Shown: in pieces, positions 62,301 through 64,000 of the stretch
How positions within the stretch are numbered: position 1 is the first letter of the stretch
Layout of the letters: the number at the start of each line of letters is the position of its first letter
Origin: Prostheceraeus crozeri
Lineage: Eukaryota; Platyhelminthes; Polycladida; Euryleptidae
Direction: 5' to 3'
Length of the DNA: 64,000 nt
Assembly: GCA_907163375.1 (NCBI GenBank)
Contig: CAJQUW010005533.1
Coordinates: forward strand, 2,195,001-2,259,000
Notes under the pieces: model-generated
Database searches by the model: none
Seen by the model: the letters and a program-made list of their open reading frames with translations, nothing else
What the model was told of the DNA's origin: nothing
Made by a program: the position numbers and the translations under genes

Positions 62301-62542
62301 TGTCACACACAGAATATTGACATGTTTTACTGCAAACAGTTTTTGAAGTGAATGATACCAAGTCAACAAGTATTTTCAGATTGCGACTGGTGATGGATGG
62401 AGGACTAAACTTACCGCCTGCAATAACACAGTACCTACATCAATGAAAACATCTACTTTTCATATTCATTTCAAAAGTGACACAATACGAACTGCAGGCG
62501 AGGGAAGGTTTCGAATTATATGGGAACCAACAGACGAGTTGG
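5207..62542 (+). CDS. CUBN: Cubilin-like receptor, N-terminal part (15 exons, partial at both ends)
   Basis: Cubilin is a large peripheral membrane endocytic receptor that works with amnionless and binds many protein ligands through CUB domains. Exons read in order: 5207-5336, 11650-11700, 11771-11938, 15103-15141, 15202-15303, 16829-16917, 23061-23356, 25712-25831, 27564-27662, 27736-27878, 29214-29403, 32155-32270, 33174-33399, 35409-35638, 62380-62542. All have AG/GT borders and matching phases, giving about 720 codons without a stop. Domain order ([12 protein letters not shown] segment, coiled coil, eight EGF, then CUB) matches vertebrate cubilin, including the unusual EGF3 and an EGF6 with [10 protein letters not shown]. 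The signal-peptide exon is not found and CUB3 onward is outside the window. Introns are heavily loaded with transposons; the CUB2 intron is 26.7 kb. Orthology is inferred from remembered human cubilin architecture, not from a search. Confidence 0.9.
5880..6190. repeat. Degenerate GTGTAAGTGTTA / CTCCGGAGTTAACTCC word array
   Basis: Repeated permutations of GGAGTTAAC, GGAGTAAAC, GGTGTAAGTGTAAG and short palindromes of CCGGAGT type. A mirrored array of the same words, in opposite order, lies at 8553-8692 within the same hAT element. A weaker copy is near 6340-6420. Non-coding. Confidence 0.7.
8553..8692. repeat. Second CCGGAGTTAACTCC word array, inverted relative to the first
   Basis: Contains GGAGTTAACTCCGGAG words and ends with ACACTTACACTTACACCGG, the reverse complement of the start of the 5880 array. 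The pair therefore forms a long imperfect inverted repeat inside the hAT element. Confidence 0.65.
9883..11649. other. Remainder of cubilin intron, no supported feature
   Basis: No domain, RNA or repeat recognised; only short spurious frames on both strands. Confidence 0.4.
11650..11700 (+). CDS. CUBN: Cubilin exon: coiled-coil segment
   Basis: Reads [17 protein letters not shown], a short helical 51-bp exon between TTTACAG and GTAGGC. Phase 0 on both sides. Matches the position of the helical trimerisation region in cubilin. Confidence 0.75.
11771..11938 (+). CDS. CUBN: Cubilin exon: coiled-coil segment continued
   Basis: Reads [20 protein letters not shown] then a basic stretch [15 protein letters not shown]. 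Heptad-like spacing of I, L and V supports a helical oligomerisation region. Acceptor TTTGTAG, donor GTAAGT, 56 codons in phase 0. Confidence 0.8.
11939..13170. other. Intron sequence around the small inverted-repeat element
   Basis: Apart from the inverted-repeat element at 12227-12570, no coding, RNA or repeat feature is supported. Confidence 0.4.
12227..12570. mobile_element. Small inverted-repeat element, possibly Penelope-like end
   Basis: About 60-base inverted arms (near 12227-12291 and 12509-12570) share CACGATCAGTGC, ACGAAGTGAATCC and GGAAGCCCAAAAA. The interior carries CTGATGATGACTGACGG and GGTCGAAAGGCC, wording reminiscent of Penelope-like element termini. No coding sequence. The family call is tentative; the inverted repeat itself is plain. 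Confidence 0.5.
13171..13245 (-). repeat. tRNA-like relic (A and B boxes)
   Basis: On the minus strand a B-box GGTTCGACTCC (13181-13191) follows an A-box-like TGACCTAGTGAC (13223-13234) at about tRNA spacing. No convincing acceptor stem forms, so this is most likely a SINE head or a decayed tRNA. Confidence 0.45.
13246..14239. other. No supported gene
   Basis: Several short open frames occur on both strands, but none shows a recognisable domain or splice context in phase with cubilin. Confidence 0.4.
14240..14615 (-). pseudogene. LINE reverse-transcriptase fragment
   Basis: Minus-strand pieces match the palm of a non-LTR reverse transcriptase: HQDSVVSSP (cf. the HQGSVLSP box), then [16 protein letters not shown], where SADD stands for the usual YADD. 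The two pieces lie in different frames, so at least one frameshift has occurred. Ends WKDGF, as in LINE reverse transcriptases. A dead fragment in a cubilin intron. Confidence 0.75.
14616..15102. other. Intron sequence, no supported feature
   Basis: AT-rich with no recognisable signal before the 15103 exon. Confidence 0.4.
15103..15141 (+). CDS. CUBN: Cubilin micro-exon: end of coiled coil
   Basis: Thirteen codons, [13 protein letters not shown], between TTTTAG and GTAAGA, phase 0 both sides. Continues the helical pattern into EGF1. It is short, so the assignment rests on phase, splice sites and position. Confidence 0.6.
15202..15303 (+). CDS. CUBN: Cubilin exon: EGF1
   Basis: Reads [18 protein letters not shown] then [10 protein letters not shown], five of the six EGF cysteines. 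The sixth comes from the next exon (GRSC). Acceptor TTTCAG, donor GTAAGT, 34 codons. Confidence 0.9.
15304..16828. other. Cubilin intron, no supported feature
   Basis: No gene, RNA or transposon recognised. Confidence 0.4.
16829..16917 (+). CDS. CUBN: Cubilin exon: end of EGF1, start of EGF2 (calcium-binding type)
   Basis: Reads [16 protein letters not shown] then [18 protein letters not shown] followed by a GSF core is the calcium-binding EGF signature. Leaves with two bases of a codon, completed by the exon at 23061. Confidence 0.9.
16918..17626. other. Cubilin intron up to the foldback element
   Basis: No supported feature before the target duplication at 17627-17635. Confidence 0.4.
17985..18670. 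repeat. 343-bp tandem repeat, two copies (left arm)
   Basis: Two near-identical units, each holding one TGAAGTTAGCGGAACCA and one TGAAGTGCCCGGAACCA motif. The mirror array on the right arm has four units. Confidence 0.85.
19168..20244. repeat. Inner palindromic unit with variant motif
   Basis: Starts and ends with the same ACGTGTGTGAAG terminus as the whole element, followed by TTGGCGCAACCACTCAGCG where the outer end has TTAGCGGAACCACTCAGCG. It looks like a second, related element end buried in the middle. A diverged third copy of its text lies at 19563-19850. Its flanks are mirror images rather than direct repeats, so no separate target duplication can be tested. Confidence 0.7.
20738..22110. 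repeat. 343-bp tandem repeat, four copies (right arm)
   Basis: Four near-identical 343-bp units in reverse-complement orientation to the left-arm array. Each contains a TGGTTCCGCTAACTTCA and a GGTTCCGGGCACTTCA box. Confidence 0.9.
22473..23060. other. Intron sequence with a possible tRNA-like relic
   Basis: Near 22835-22855 the + strand has GTGTTCGAATCCTCG, a B-box-like word, with no clear A box or acceptor stem. Nothing else supported. Confidence 0.3.
23061..23356 (+). CDS. CUBN: Cubilin exon: end of EGF2, EGF3, EGF4
   Basis: Reads [12 protein letters not shown] (end of EGF2), then EGF3 with [19 protein letters not shown] and CICHSGW, then calcium-binding EGF4 [12 protein letters not shown] and [17 protein letters not shown]3 has the long loop between cysteines 4 and 5 that is typical of cubilin EGF3. 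Leaves in phase 1. Confidence 0.95.
23357..25711. other. Cubilin intron, small local duplication only
   Basis: About 45 bases containing CAGGAGCATTTGCT are duplicated near 23895-23975. Otherwise no supported gene or transposon. Confidence 0.4.
25712..25831 (+). CDS. CUBN: Cubilin exon: end of EGF4, EGF5
   Basis: Reads [19 protein letters not shown] then [17 protein letters not shown]. Calcium-binding EGF. Phase 1 on both sides; donor GTGAGT. Confidence 0.93.
25885..26995. mobile_element. TA-flanked foldback MITE, host to a nested insertion
   Basis: Ends GTCCGGGAGC (25885) and the near-complement GCTCCCGTCC (ending 26995), flanked by TA (25883-25884, 26996-26997). Long inverted arms of about 350 bases share AACATCAACTTC, GAGAGCCTC and AAATACTGAATCATG words. 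The right arm is interrupted by a 358-bp insertion at 26450-26807. Same terminal signature as the MITE at 3152-3895. Confidence 0.85.
26450..26807. mobile_element. Nested palindromic insertion with 11-bp target duplication
   Basis: Flanked by ATCCTTAGATA on both sides (26439-26449, 26808-26818), proved by the uninterrupted text in the partner arm of the outer MITE. The insert has a 38-base single-copy head, then an inverted repeat beginning TAATGAGAAAACCAGAG whose complement forms its right end. Apparent frames on both strands mirror each other and are not genes. Confidence 0.85.
26996..27563. other. Cubilin intron, no supported feature
   Basis: No coding, RNA or repeat structure recognised. 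Confidence 0.4.
27564..27662 (+). CDS. CUBN: Cubilin exon: end of EGF5, start of EGF6
   Basis: Reads [19 protein letters not shown] then [14 protein letters not shown]. The ICS..NGGCHP pattern matches cubilin EGF6. Phase 1 on both sides. Confidence 0.92.
27736..27878 (+). CDS. CUBN: Cubilin exon: end of EGF6, start of EGF7
   Basis: Reads [20 protein letters not shown] then [16 protein letters not shown]. The GNG.GP.GC ending is diagnostic of cubilin EGF6. The intron before it is only 73 bp. Leaves in phase 0. Confidence 0.93.
27879..29213. other. Cubilin intron, no supported feature
   Basis: Short frames only. The phrase GGCATCCAAGG-like recurs near 28685 and 29042, without a clear element structure. 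Confidence 0.4.
29214..29403 (+). CDS. CUBN: Cubilin exon: end of EGF7, EGF8
   Basis: Reads [17 protein letters not shown], then EGF8 [18 protein letters not shown] and [14 protein letters not shown]. Last EGF before the CUB array. Phase 0 in, phase 1 out. Confidence 0.94.
29550..29616 (-). repeat. tRNA-like relic
   Basis: Minus strand shows a B-box-like GGTTCGATTATC (29559-29570) downstream of GAGTTACTAGCG. Spacing resembles a tRNA but stems are poor; probably a SINE head relic. Confidence 0.35.
29901..29974 (+). tRNA. tRNA-like gene, candidate tRNA-Thr(AGT)
   Basis: A 74-nt cloverleaf is visible. The acceptor stem GTGGCTC pairs with CAGCCGC apart from a mismatch at the seventh pair. The D-arm GCTC/GAGC is intact and the T-arm GTAGG-TTCGACT-CCTAC is perfect. 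The A box TAGCTCAGTTGG and B box GGTTCGACTCC are canonical, and a Pol III terminator TTTT follows within ten bases. The anticodon stem is imperfect (first pair mismatched); the loop CTAGTTA would give AGT (threonine), with an unusual T after the anticodon. It may be a functional tRNA or a recent pseudogene or SINE parent. Confidence 0.6.
30624..30826. mobile_element. Small palindromic insertion with 12-bp target duplication
   Basis: Direct repeats TATAATGCTTTC flank it (30612-30623, 30827-30838). A 26-base single-copy head precedes an inverted repeat of about 45 bases (30650-30694 with 30781-30826; shared words AATGG, TTCACTTTCT and CTTTATATTTATTG). Same layout as the insertion at 26450-26807. 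Confidence 0.8.
31394..31980 (-). pseudogene. LINE reverse-transcriptase C-terminal fragment
   Basis: Minus-strand frames read [12 protein letters not shown], then [20 protein letters not shown] and [10 protein letters not shown], then [10 protein letters not shown] and [13 protein letters not shown]. These are the thumb and C-terminal tail of a CR1/Jockey-like non-LTR polyprotein (cf. LGV.FDSHLSW, VLEY..P, RA.R.I). A frame change separates the first block from the rest. 5'-truncated and dead. Confidence 0.8.
32155..32270 (+). CDS. CUBN: Cubilin exon: CUB1, first half
   Basis: Reads [19 protein letters not shown] then [15 protein letters not shown]: the leading cysteine and the second cysteine before the VW core of a CUB domain. 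Phase 0 out. Confidence 0.9.
32271..33173. other. Cubilin intron, no supported feature
   Basis: No gene or transposon recognised. The phrase GAGGTTCCCGGAC occurs near 32822 and a variant near 33004, a possible short duplication. Confidence 0.35.
33174..33399 (+). CDS. CUBN: Cubilin exon: CUB1, second half
   Basis: Reads [15 protein letters not shown], then [20 protein letters not shown] and [20 protein letters not shown]. Beta-strand pattern and the NYV.I.F..R core fit CUB. The usual DYL.I.DG acidic calcium motif is not obvious in this first CUB. Phase 1 out. Confidence 0.88.
33400..35408. other. Cubilin intron with a possible hAT-end relic
   Basis: Apart from the relic at 33838-34019 and a short hairpin with GTGCGATTAAA near 33575-33630, nothing is supported. 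Short frames at 34019-34584 show no domain. Confidence 0.4.
33838..34019 (-). mobile_element. hAT-type terminal relic
   Basis: On the minus strand the segment starts TAGAGGTTTGTAAATCC, resembling hAT ends, and is followed by repeated ATCCGA/TCGGAT words. The partner end was not found, so only a fragment or small MITE is indicated. Confidence 0.4.
35409..35638 (+). CDS. CUBN: Cubilin exon: CUB2, first half
   Basis: Reads [14 protein letters not shown] then [20 protein letters not shown] and [12 protein letters not shown]. The SPN...YP.N..C motif is a CUB hallmark. Phase 0 out; the matching second half is 26.7 kb downstream. Confidence 0.93.
35639..36148. other. Start of the 26.7-kb CUB2 intron
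   Basis: Only the short hairpin at 35832-35857 is notable. Confidence 0.4.
35832..35857. repeat. Short perfect hairpin
   Basis: An 11-bp perfect stem TATATGGGACA with a 4-base loop GAAG. Isolated in the intron, no T-run after it; function unknown. Confidence 0.6.
36149..37124 (-). pseudogene. Mariner-like transposase, decayed (DD41D-like spacing)
   Basis: The clean frame 36260-36961 carries [14 protein letters not shown] and the [22 protein letters not shown]. It then has the DDE/D core: [34 protein letters not shown]. The distance from the second aspartate to the LDF aspartate is 41 residues. Homology extends upstream through [19 protein letters not shown] and [16 protein letters not shown], with two small frameshifts. 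Downstream of an in-frame TGA after KDKVYARG it continues to [15 protein letters not shown]. Total is close to a full-length mariner protein (about 325 codons). Terminal inverted repeats were not identified. It lies antisense inside the large CUB2 intron. Confidence 0.88.
37560..37800 (-). pseudogene. PAN/apple-like coding segment
   Basis: Minus-strand frame reads [17 protein letters not shown], then [20 protein letters not shown] and [11 protein letters not shown]. The C...C....WC.AF......C.F spacing and a closing W..F.R resemble PAN/apple domains found beside C-type lectin domains in invertebrate secreted proteins. No start codon and no convincing splice acceptor is seen in the same frame. 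It is either an exon of the lectin-like gene just upstream (37856-38335) or a remnant. The family call is by pattern only. Confidence 0.45.
37856..38335 (-). CDS. C-type-lectin-like secreted protein, nested antisense in the cubilin intron
   Basis: The 159-codon frame starts with a signal peptide ([14 protein letters not shown]) followed by a C-type lectin-like fold. Visible marks are an early CLYWDS, the YYIGLTD core (cf. WIGL), [14 protein letters not shown] with an EPN triplet, W..DDP, and EDYVTQ...GQFGDL. The terminal cysteines expected after GDL are missing from this frame. A GTAATA donor sits right after GDL, so a last exon may lie downstream (toward lower coordinates), or the gene is truncated. 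A TATA-like TTGTATACT lies upstream near 38395-38405. Sugar or ligand specificity cannot be read from the sequence. Confidence 0.75.
   Translation of the reverse strand: MVAIVFFQFFACLCISTLSNACSSTFRLLPGVCLYWDSNVKVNYCTAQRFCMKVKGGGQKVNATGQNAIKLNNKMLGLRHYYIGLTDVLNERQDNATDWRWTNGSIEPNSNMLAWRDDDPEYGKGEDYVTQLNDNGQFGDLSNNIGKIIAMSQPREFDI
38336..38916. other. Spacer between lectin-like gene and large element
   Basis: Possible promoter of the lectin-like gene near 38395; otherwise nothing recognised. Confidence 0.4.
38943..39090. repeat. Terminal about 40-bp tandem repeats (left end)
   Basis: About three and a half units of AAGTGCAAAATGTGAAATGC followed by GAGTCATCAGGCGG. Mirrored at about 55511-55658. 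The subterminal position suggests binding sites for whatever protein recognises the ends. Confidence 0.85.
39140..40910. repeat. 267-bp tandem array, seven copies (left arm)
   Basis: CAACGACTCAACTGA recurs at about 39156, 39424, 39692, 39962, 40229, 40496 and 40759. Every unit carries a run of 9 to 15 C and an A-run followed by a T-run. The repeated frames starting in the A-run are by-products. The right arm has two units. Confidence 0.92.
41297..41379 (+). promoter_or_regulatory. Upstream promoter and leader of the arm (left copy)
   Basis: TTACGTCA (CRE/ATF-like, 41297-41304) and CAGCTG (E-box) lie just before TATATAAG (41324-41331). About 50 bases later AGAG is followed by a donor-like GTAGGT (41380). 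No long frame follows directly, so this would be a leader exon or a non-coding transcript. Mirrored at about 54549-54631. Confidence 0.6.
41813..42022 (-). CDS. Short antisense frame in left arm (hypothetical)
   Basis: A 69-codon frame, mirrored at 53906-54115 on the + strand, with [16 protein letters not shown]. It lies divergent to and upstream of the arm gene. No TATA box or family seen, so it may be chance; being preserved in both arms is uninformative because the arms are near-identical. Confidence 0.2.
   Translation of the reverse strand: MLYKDRIDSRPVLSQRQLRLEERQVKLMNPSQAFLRGDLIPTPRPRPTNPTSSGQSVRHVTVLVSGPRF
42148..42205 (+). promoter_or_regulatory. TATA promoter and leader exon of the arm gene (left copy)
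   Basis: TATATAAG at 42148-42155, start-like TTCACT about 25 bases on, then a short leader ending at a GTGAGT donor (42206). The acceptor TTTTCAG ends at 42403, seven bases before the ATG at 42411. Mirrored at 53723-53780. Confidence 0.7.
42411..43787 (+). CDS. Arm gene: Cys-rich, acidic, coiled-coil protein (left copy)
   Basis: Frame of 458 codons from ATG 42411. Residues 14-28 hold C-S-C and a later histidine, and residues 49-70 hold YCVWC, C56 and H-A-N-C, together a zinc-binding-like cluster. An acidic stretch with [10 protein letters not shown] follows near residues 105-135, then about 100 residues of coiled coil ([19 protein letters not shown]). Near residues 332-350 comes a second cysteine/histidine group, [22 protein letters not shown] intron-like interval (43510-43573) lies near the 3' end, so the true C-terminus depends on splicing. 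The His-rich frame on the opposite strand (42435-43346) is a shadow. No known family recognised; a DNA- or chromatin-binding role is only a guess from composition. Confidence 0.75.
   Translation: MTKECNKKLQIFKCSCGMPFRGDRFRRHVLARVTKGEMKHDDVLMVMYCVWCDVRCSAYDVEFVKAHANCPLRVIGKEMMSQVLSGERGSAFVQGEPVRSPLVNVDLDDDEVASKVKRKLIVESDDDDDDEAMESVVTKKGCVERLSDDVELERAVASIEPLAKPRAQSSPRDERVMPNCVVRVSQSSVPSKVVLTKNDALAYGNVRNECDRLQGKLNAAKCTLKEVTVERDRLKRESEDFASVKRELFEARQKLVNERKLRETLESKLESCEKSVCRERELKEEAMERVRVLERQLSMQSEVSPETVTALHIPVVGYVPERPLIYGDVTPDTSQECFNCTDVRCYHIKIHHKEDIRVDYRKPHKFRKYYDWNITLYHLSHSYFFHCRPTEKVISPPHPTSRERPMGSLKGQPSNAAKAVPSPPHIYGYGMQRGRKMMNGMKGGHSCATRNTTDFSLR
43647..43786 (+). repeat. 3' module shared by arm gene and centre gene
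   Basis: About 110 bases (from CTTCTAATGCAGCTAAAGCG) recur at 46862-46975 downstream of the centre gene, and mirrored near 52142-52281. The module contains CATATC-TACG-GATATG (43683-43698, 46898-46913), a 6-bp stem with a 4-base loop. It may be a common 3' end or processing signal. Confidence 0.7.
43850..44560. repeat. AT-rich tandem repeats in left arm
   Basis: Repeats of GTTTTACTGCAACACAGGTT with GATGTATAGTTAG (43840-44210), then about three to four units of 66 bases with GTTTTATCGAAAAGG and GTAGATTGTCTTGTAACTT (44345-44560). Mirrored at about 51368-52078. No gene recognised. Confidence 0.8.
44560..46139. other. Inner part of left arm, no supported gene
   Basis: Short frames on both strands only (mirrored in the right arm at 49789-51368). 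The words TAGGGTTTTATATTACATG and CCAACCGTAGAGGAG recur in diverged form in the centre near 48745-48930. Confidence 0.4.
46288..46297. promoter_or_regulatory. Possible bidirectional TATA box in the centre
   Basis: TCATATAAAG lies about 30-40 bases before the + strand ATG at 46328. Its complement CTTTATATGA lies about 20-30 bases before a minus-strand ATG at 46268 that opens a 95-codon frame running into the left arm (45981-46268). Confidence 0.45.
46328..46834 (+). CDS. Centre gene: acidic Ser/Glu-rich small protein
   Basis: From the ATG at 46328 the frame runs about 168 codons: [19 protein letters not shown], then a long Ser/Glu/Asp-rich region with repeated SESETV and [12 protein letters not shown] phrases, then DVIVISDDE. 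The last phrase fits a SUMO-interacting motif (hydrophobic core followed by acids). A GT..AG intron-like interval (46685-46746) begins right after it; if spliced, the protein would end close to the motif. The TATA box is about 35 bases upstream. The arm protein has a comparable [11 protein letters not shown]. Single-copy in the element. Function unknown; a regulatory role is a guess from composition and the motif. Confidence 0.6.
   Translation: MSEKPTAQVTPYRITYMGETFLSDESEDIVFHFMKYYSLFDESNVIPPPESSMMDLQESPSESETVGSEAEMATSESETVESDNMEREEMMWSEDSESDNIESEEVEASEDVIVISDDEVRVLHMHANGCHLNSFMFSFSDGVSDGRSLVHKIIMRTYSTLFHHISSS
46862..46985 (+). repeat. Second copy of the shared 3' module
   Basis: About 90 percent identical by eye to 43649-43767, placed just after the centre gene frame ends. 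Confidence 0.8.
47040..47530. repeat. AT-rich tandem repeats in the centre
   Basis: Degenerate repeats of CATCAACTTTATTTCTAACG and ACAAACAGTGAAATG. Non-coding. Confidence 0.75.
47531..49343. other. Centre of element, no clear gene; diverged copies of arm text
   Basis: Words CTAAATCCAACGGTAG and GATGATGGACTTTA (48755-48795) and CTAAATCTCTAAGTCC (48898-48915) are diverged copies of right-arm text near 50840-50890. CCCACACAGCTT with ACTACCAATTCATTTCA occurs twice (about 47603, 48331). Short frames show no domain. Confidence 0.5.
49344..49580 (-). CDS. Centre gene: small Cys-containing protein (78 aa)
   Basis: A frame of 78 codons: [20 protein letters not shown], then [20 protein letters not shown] and a tail ending [12 protein letters not shown] and C-P-V-H give a possible metal-binding set. 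AAATATAAGGG lies about 45-55 bases upstream on the minus strand, a good TATA box for a short leader. The gene converges with the acidic gene at 46328. No family recognised. Confidence 0.55.
   Translation of the reverse strand: MSFDIAFFDMSRTLELRCGCRVKMGKVFLLAALQAEKGEAIRCPVHLIPHELVENPLFRDMALEYLALLRIQRPEYFE
52141..53517 (-). CDS. Arm gene: Cys-rich, acidic, coiled-coil protein (right copy)
   Basis: Mirror copy of the gene at 42411-43787, with only a handful of residue differences over 458 codons. The intron-like interval is at 52355-52418 and the TATA box at 53773-53780. Two near-identical copies are a direct result of the inverted-arm structure. Keeping both frames open suggests recent origin, arm-to-arm conversion or selection. 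Confidence 0.75.
   Translation of the reverse strand: MTKECNKKLQIFKCSCGMPFRGDRFRRHVLARVTKGEMKHDDVLMVMYCVWCDVRCSAYDVEFVKAHANCPLRVIGKEMMSQVLSGERGSAFVQGEPVRSPVVNVDLDDDEVVNKVKRKLIVESDDDDDDEAMESVVTKKGCVERLSDDVELERAVASIEPLAKPRAQSSPRDERVMPNCVVRVSQSSVPSKVVLTKNDALAYGNVRNECDRLQGKLNAAKCTLKEVTVERDRLKRESEDFASVKRELFEARQKLVNERKLRETLESKLESCEKSVCRERELKEEAMERVRVLERQLSMQSEVSPETVTALHIPVVGYVPERPLIYGDVTPDTSQECFNCTDVRCYHIKIHHKEDIRVDYRKPHKFRKYYDWNITLYHLSHSYFFHCRPTEKVISPPHPTSRERPMGSLKGQPSNAAKAVPSPPHIYGYGMQRGRKMMNGMKGGHSCATRNTTDFSLR
55060..55460. repeat. 267-bp tandem array, two copies (right arm)
   Basis: Same unit as 39140-40910, reverse complement; long G-runs near 55160 and 55442. Confidence 0.9.
55685..58141. 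other. Intron sequence between the two large elements
   Basis: Mostly unrecognised. Near 56408-56450 the minus strand has a B-box-like GGTTCAAATCCA (tRNA-like relic). A 104-codon minus frame (56691-57005) begins with a hydrophobic stretch ([18 protein letters not shown]) but matches no family I know. 57110-57270 is unusually rich in GACCGG/GGCCGG words. Confidence 0.35.
58785..59819 (-). pseudogene. Middle and C-terminal pieces of the transposon protein
   Basis: 59403-59819 carries [15 protein letters not shown] and [19 protein letters not shown]. 58785-59129 carries [20 protein letters not shown] and [18 protein letters not shown]. Pieces lie in different frames; the catalytic core is incomplete. 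Dead copy. Confidence 0.55.
60040..60357 (-). pseudogene. N-terminal zinc-finger-like piece of the transposon protein
   Basis: Frame with [30 protein letters not shown] and CNPL; C-x2-C ... C-x2-C pairs suggest a zinc-binding domain. Continues in another frame (59859-60092) with VICECKVCQ and [11 protein letters not shown], so at least one frame break exists. Confidence 0.55.
61255..61570 (+). pseudogene. LINE C-terminal fragment
   Basis: A + frame reads [20 protein letters not shown] then APVFVALP and GVEHRAY, the conserved thumb region of CR1/Jockey-like non-LTR polyproteins (cf. SVLEYAAPV...VQRRA). Short and frame-broken. Confidence 0.65.
61571..62379. other. End of the CUB2 intron
   Basis: Apart from the small inverted-repeat element at about 62070-62200, nothing supported. 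Confidence 0.4.
62105..62174. repeat. Hairpin of a small inverted-repeat element
   Basis: AGTTATCGCACTCTAAGCTTC pairs imperfectly with GAAGCCTAGATTGCGATAACT; outer words TTTGCCTCA/TGAGGCAAA near 62071 and 62190 extend the pairing. Small MITE-like element in the intron. Confidence 0.55.
62380..62542 (+). CDS. CUBN: Cubilin exon: CUB2, second half
   Basis: Reads [19 protein letters not shown] then [19 protein letters not shown] and [10 protein letters not shown]. The HFKSD....GRF.I.W core is typical of the last CUB strands, and the phase matches the exon at 35409-35638. Donor GTAAGA in phase 1, so CUB3 should follow beyond the window. Confidence 0.9.
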
Positions 62543-62649
62543 GTAAGAGTTCAATTTTTTTTGAAAAATATTTATTTTAATAATTAATGTCACAATATTC
62601 CTATTTGTTACATTTTTCAGAGTTAAATATGCATGTGATGTGTGAATCG

Positions 62650-62699
62650 TAGCCGTAGACAATAGAAGACCGATTGATGACCTCTATTGTCTACGGCTG
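62650..62699. repeat. 18-bp inverted repeat
   Basis: AGCCGTAGACAATAGA pairs with TCTATTGTCTACGGCT around a 14-base loop, about 110 bases after the last cubilin exon. Function unknown. Confidence 0.6.
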
Positions 62700-63611
62700 C
62701 CGTGGGATTGAAATTCGAGACCCCACCCCATACCCACAGAAAAACCTGTCTACCTGCTTTACAGCCTATTTACGAGCGAGTCAAAAGAAATTTCGATCTG
62801 AGGTCTCCGATCACTGTGATATGAAACTACGTGCATGTTTCACTGTGCACCTATTATTTCTATGTAGGTACTTCATCAACAAATCAGACTTCATCTTAGG
62901 GATCTTCGTGCAGGATTTTTACTCTTCTAGCTTTTACCTTCTGTTTTTCTCTCAGCTTTCCTTTATGTTGCAAGTGCGACTGTAAACTTTACACTACATC
63001 CGTTGCAGGACGACCTATCTTTGAGCACATTTTGAGTACCGATCCTCGCCCAATCAGAGCACACTTTTTTTCTAGCGGTTGCGAGAGAAACTGTGATGAA
63101 TAATTGTTGATAAGGCAAGAGTGGAATACTCGTCACGCGAGTAATGCATTCAAATAGGAACAGCAGAAAAAAATGAAATCACGATGGTGATTGAAATTTT
63201 CAGGTGACCTGTCTGACGGCATGTCCTTCATGTGAGCAAGGTCTTCGTTGCACCGTTGTTTTCGTTGCCACTGACTGTTACACGACTAACGATCGGCTTT
63301 CATAAACTTAAAGCTGTTCATCAAAATTGAAACTTCTCTTCTCTTGAATGTCGTCCGTTGCACCACTGATTTGAAATAATAAGTAAGCAATTGGAGCTCA
63401 ATTTGATAATTTAAGCAAGCATATTGAAATTCGTGTTGCGGGATAGAATATAAATGAATTTGAGCTCAAATGGCTTTGCACTCCCGGAATTCAAACAAAA
63501 TCGTATTTGGTGCTAAACAAAGTCGCAGGGACAACTCGAACTGATGTAGACCCTTTTATAATTTACTACAACTTGTAAATATTCTCCTTGGCAATGTCAC
63601 TTTGAATAAAA

Positions 63612-63723
63612 AATTGGGAACAACAGTGGTAGCCATACGGCGCTTCGCTCGTTCTTTACTTACCGTGTACATACTATACAGAACGGGAGAAGCGCCATAT
63701 GACTACCACTGTCGTTCACAATT
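63612..63723. mobile_element. Small inverted-repeat MITE-like element
   Basis: About 36-base inverted arms sharing CAGTGGTAG, GGCGCTTC and AATTG ends, spacer of about 40 bases. No clear target duplication. Confidence 0.55.
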
Positions 63724-64000
63724 ATTTACTACAAACTCAAATTAGCTTTTACCGAGACTTTTTAAGCATATTCTGCTAATATCACCCTACTTTACGATTA
63801 AATCATCGAGGCTTTCTTATGCATCGAATTTACGGAAAATTTTGATGAGCCTCTGTGGGGACACGTTGAACCACTGACAGGTCGACATTACTCGTGCATA
63901 ATAGGCTACTATGCGTTGAAAAGAGTACAAAACGTCATGCGCGCCTAAACTCTTGTTACATTACAGACATCCTCTATTTTCCTAATCCTGTGTAGTCTAA

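Larger units (their letters stand above)
62543..64000. other. Start of the next cubilin intron
   Basis: No CUB3 exon was found to the right edge. Two small inverted repeats only (62650-62699 and 63612-63723). Confidence 0.45.

Noticed and set aside
63000-63240. CUB3 first exon after the last recognised exon
   Set aside because: Acceptor-like CAG sites near 63008 and 63203 lead quickly to in-frame stops in the required phase.

Overview
The window is eukaryotic and animal. It carries the 5' two thousand or so coding bases of a cubilin-like gene (CUBN orthologue) on the + strand: an N-terminal extended/coiled-coil segment, eight EGF-like domains and the first two CUB domains. These are spread over 15 exons with consistent splice phases and GT-AG introns (5207 to 62542). 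The signal-peptide exon was not found, and CUB3 onward lies beyond the right edge. AT-rich introns full of DNA transposons, LINE fragments and foldback elements fit a marine-invertebrate type of genome; I cannot name the species or phylum from sequence alone.

Layout. 1-5.2 kb: a LINE 3' fragment split by a TA-flanked MITE, then a near-perfect foldback MITE. 5.2-11.6 kb: the first recognised cubilin exon, then an intron holding an old hAT-type element (5604-9882). 11.6-17.6 kb: coiled-coil exons and EGF1/2, with small repeats and a degraded reverse-transcriptase fragment. 17.6-22.5 kb: a 4.8-kb foldback element with a perfect 9-bp target-site duplication, internal 343-bp tandem arrays and repeated 18-bp motifs. 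23-35.6 kb: EGF2-EGF8, CUB1 and half of CUB2, with nested MITEs, LINE fragments and a tRNA-like gene in the introns.

The intron inside CUB2 (35639-62379, 26.7 kb) is the accessory region. It holds a decayed mariner transposase (DD41D-like spacing), an antisense C-type-lectin-like gene with a PAN-like reading frame next to it, and a 16,756-bp palindromic element (38923-55678). After that element comes a decayed TIR DNA transposon of a family I cannot name (58142-61214), followed by a LINE fragment.

The 16.8-kb element is the most unusual object. It has perfect AG...CT termini and a perfect 6-bp target-site duplication (AACCTA). Its inverted arms are very long (7.2 and 5.9 kb, nearly identical apart from a tandem array with 7 copies on one side and 2 on the other). 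Each arm carries a TATA-driven, intron-containing gene for a cysteine-rich, acidic, coiled-coil protein. The 3.6-kb single-copy centre has its own small TATA-driven genes. End structure and target-site length resemble Polinton/Maverick elements, but no polymerase, integrase, ATPase, protease or capsid gene is recognisable. It is therefore either a non-autonomous derivative or a different, undescribed group.
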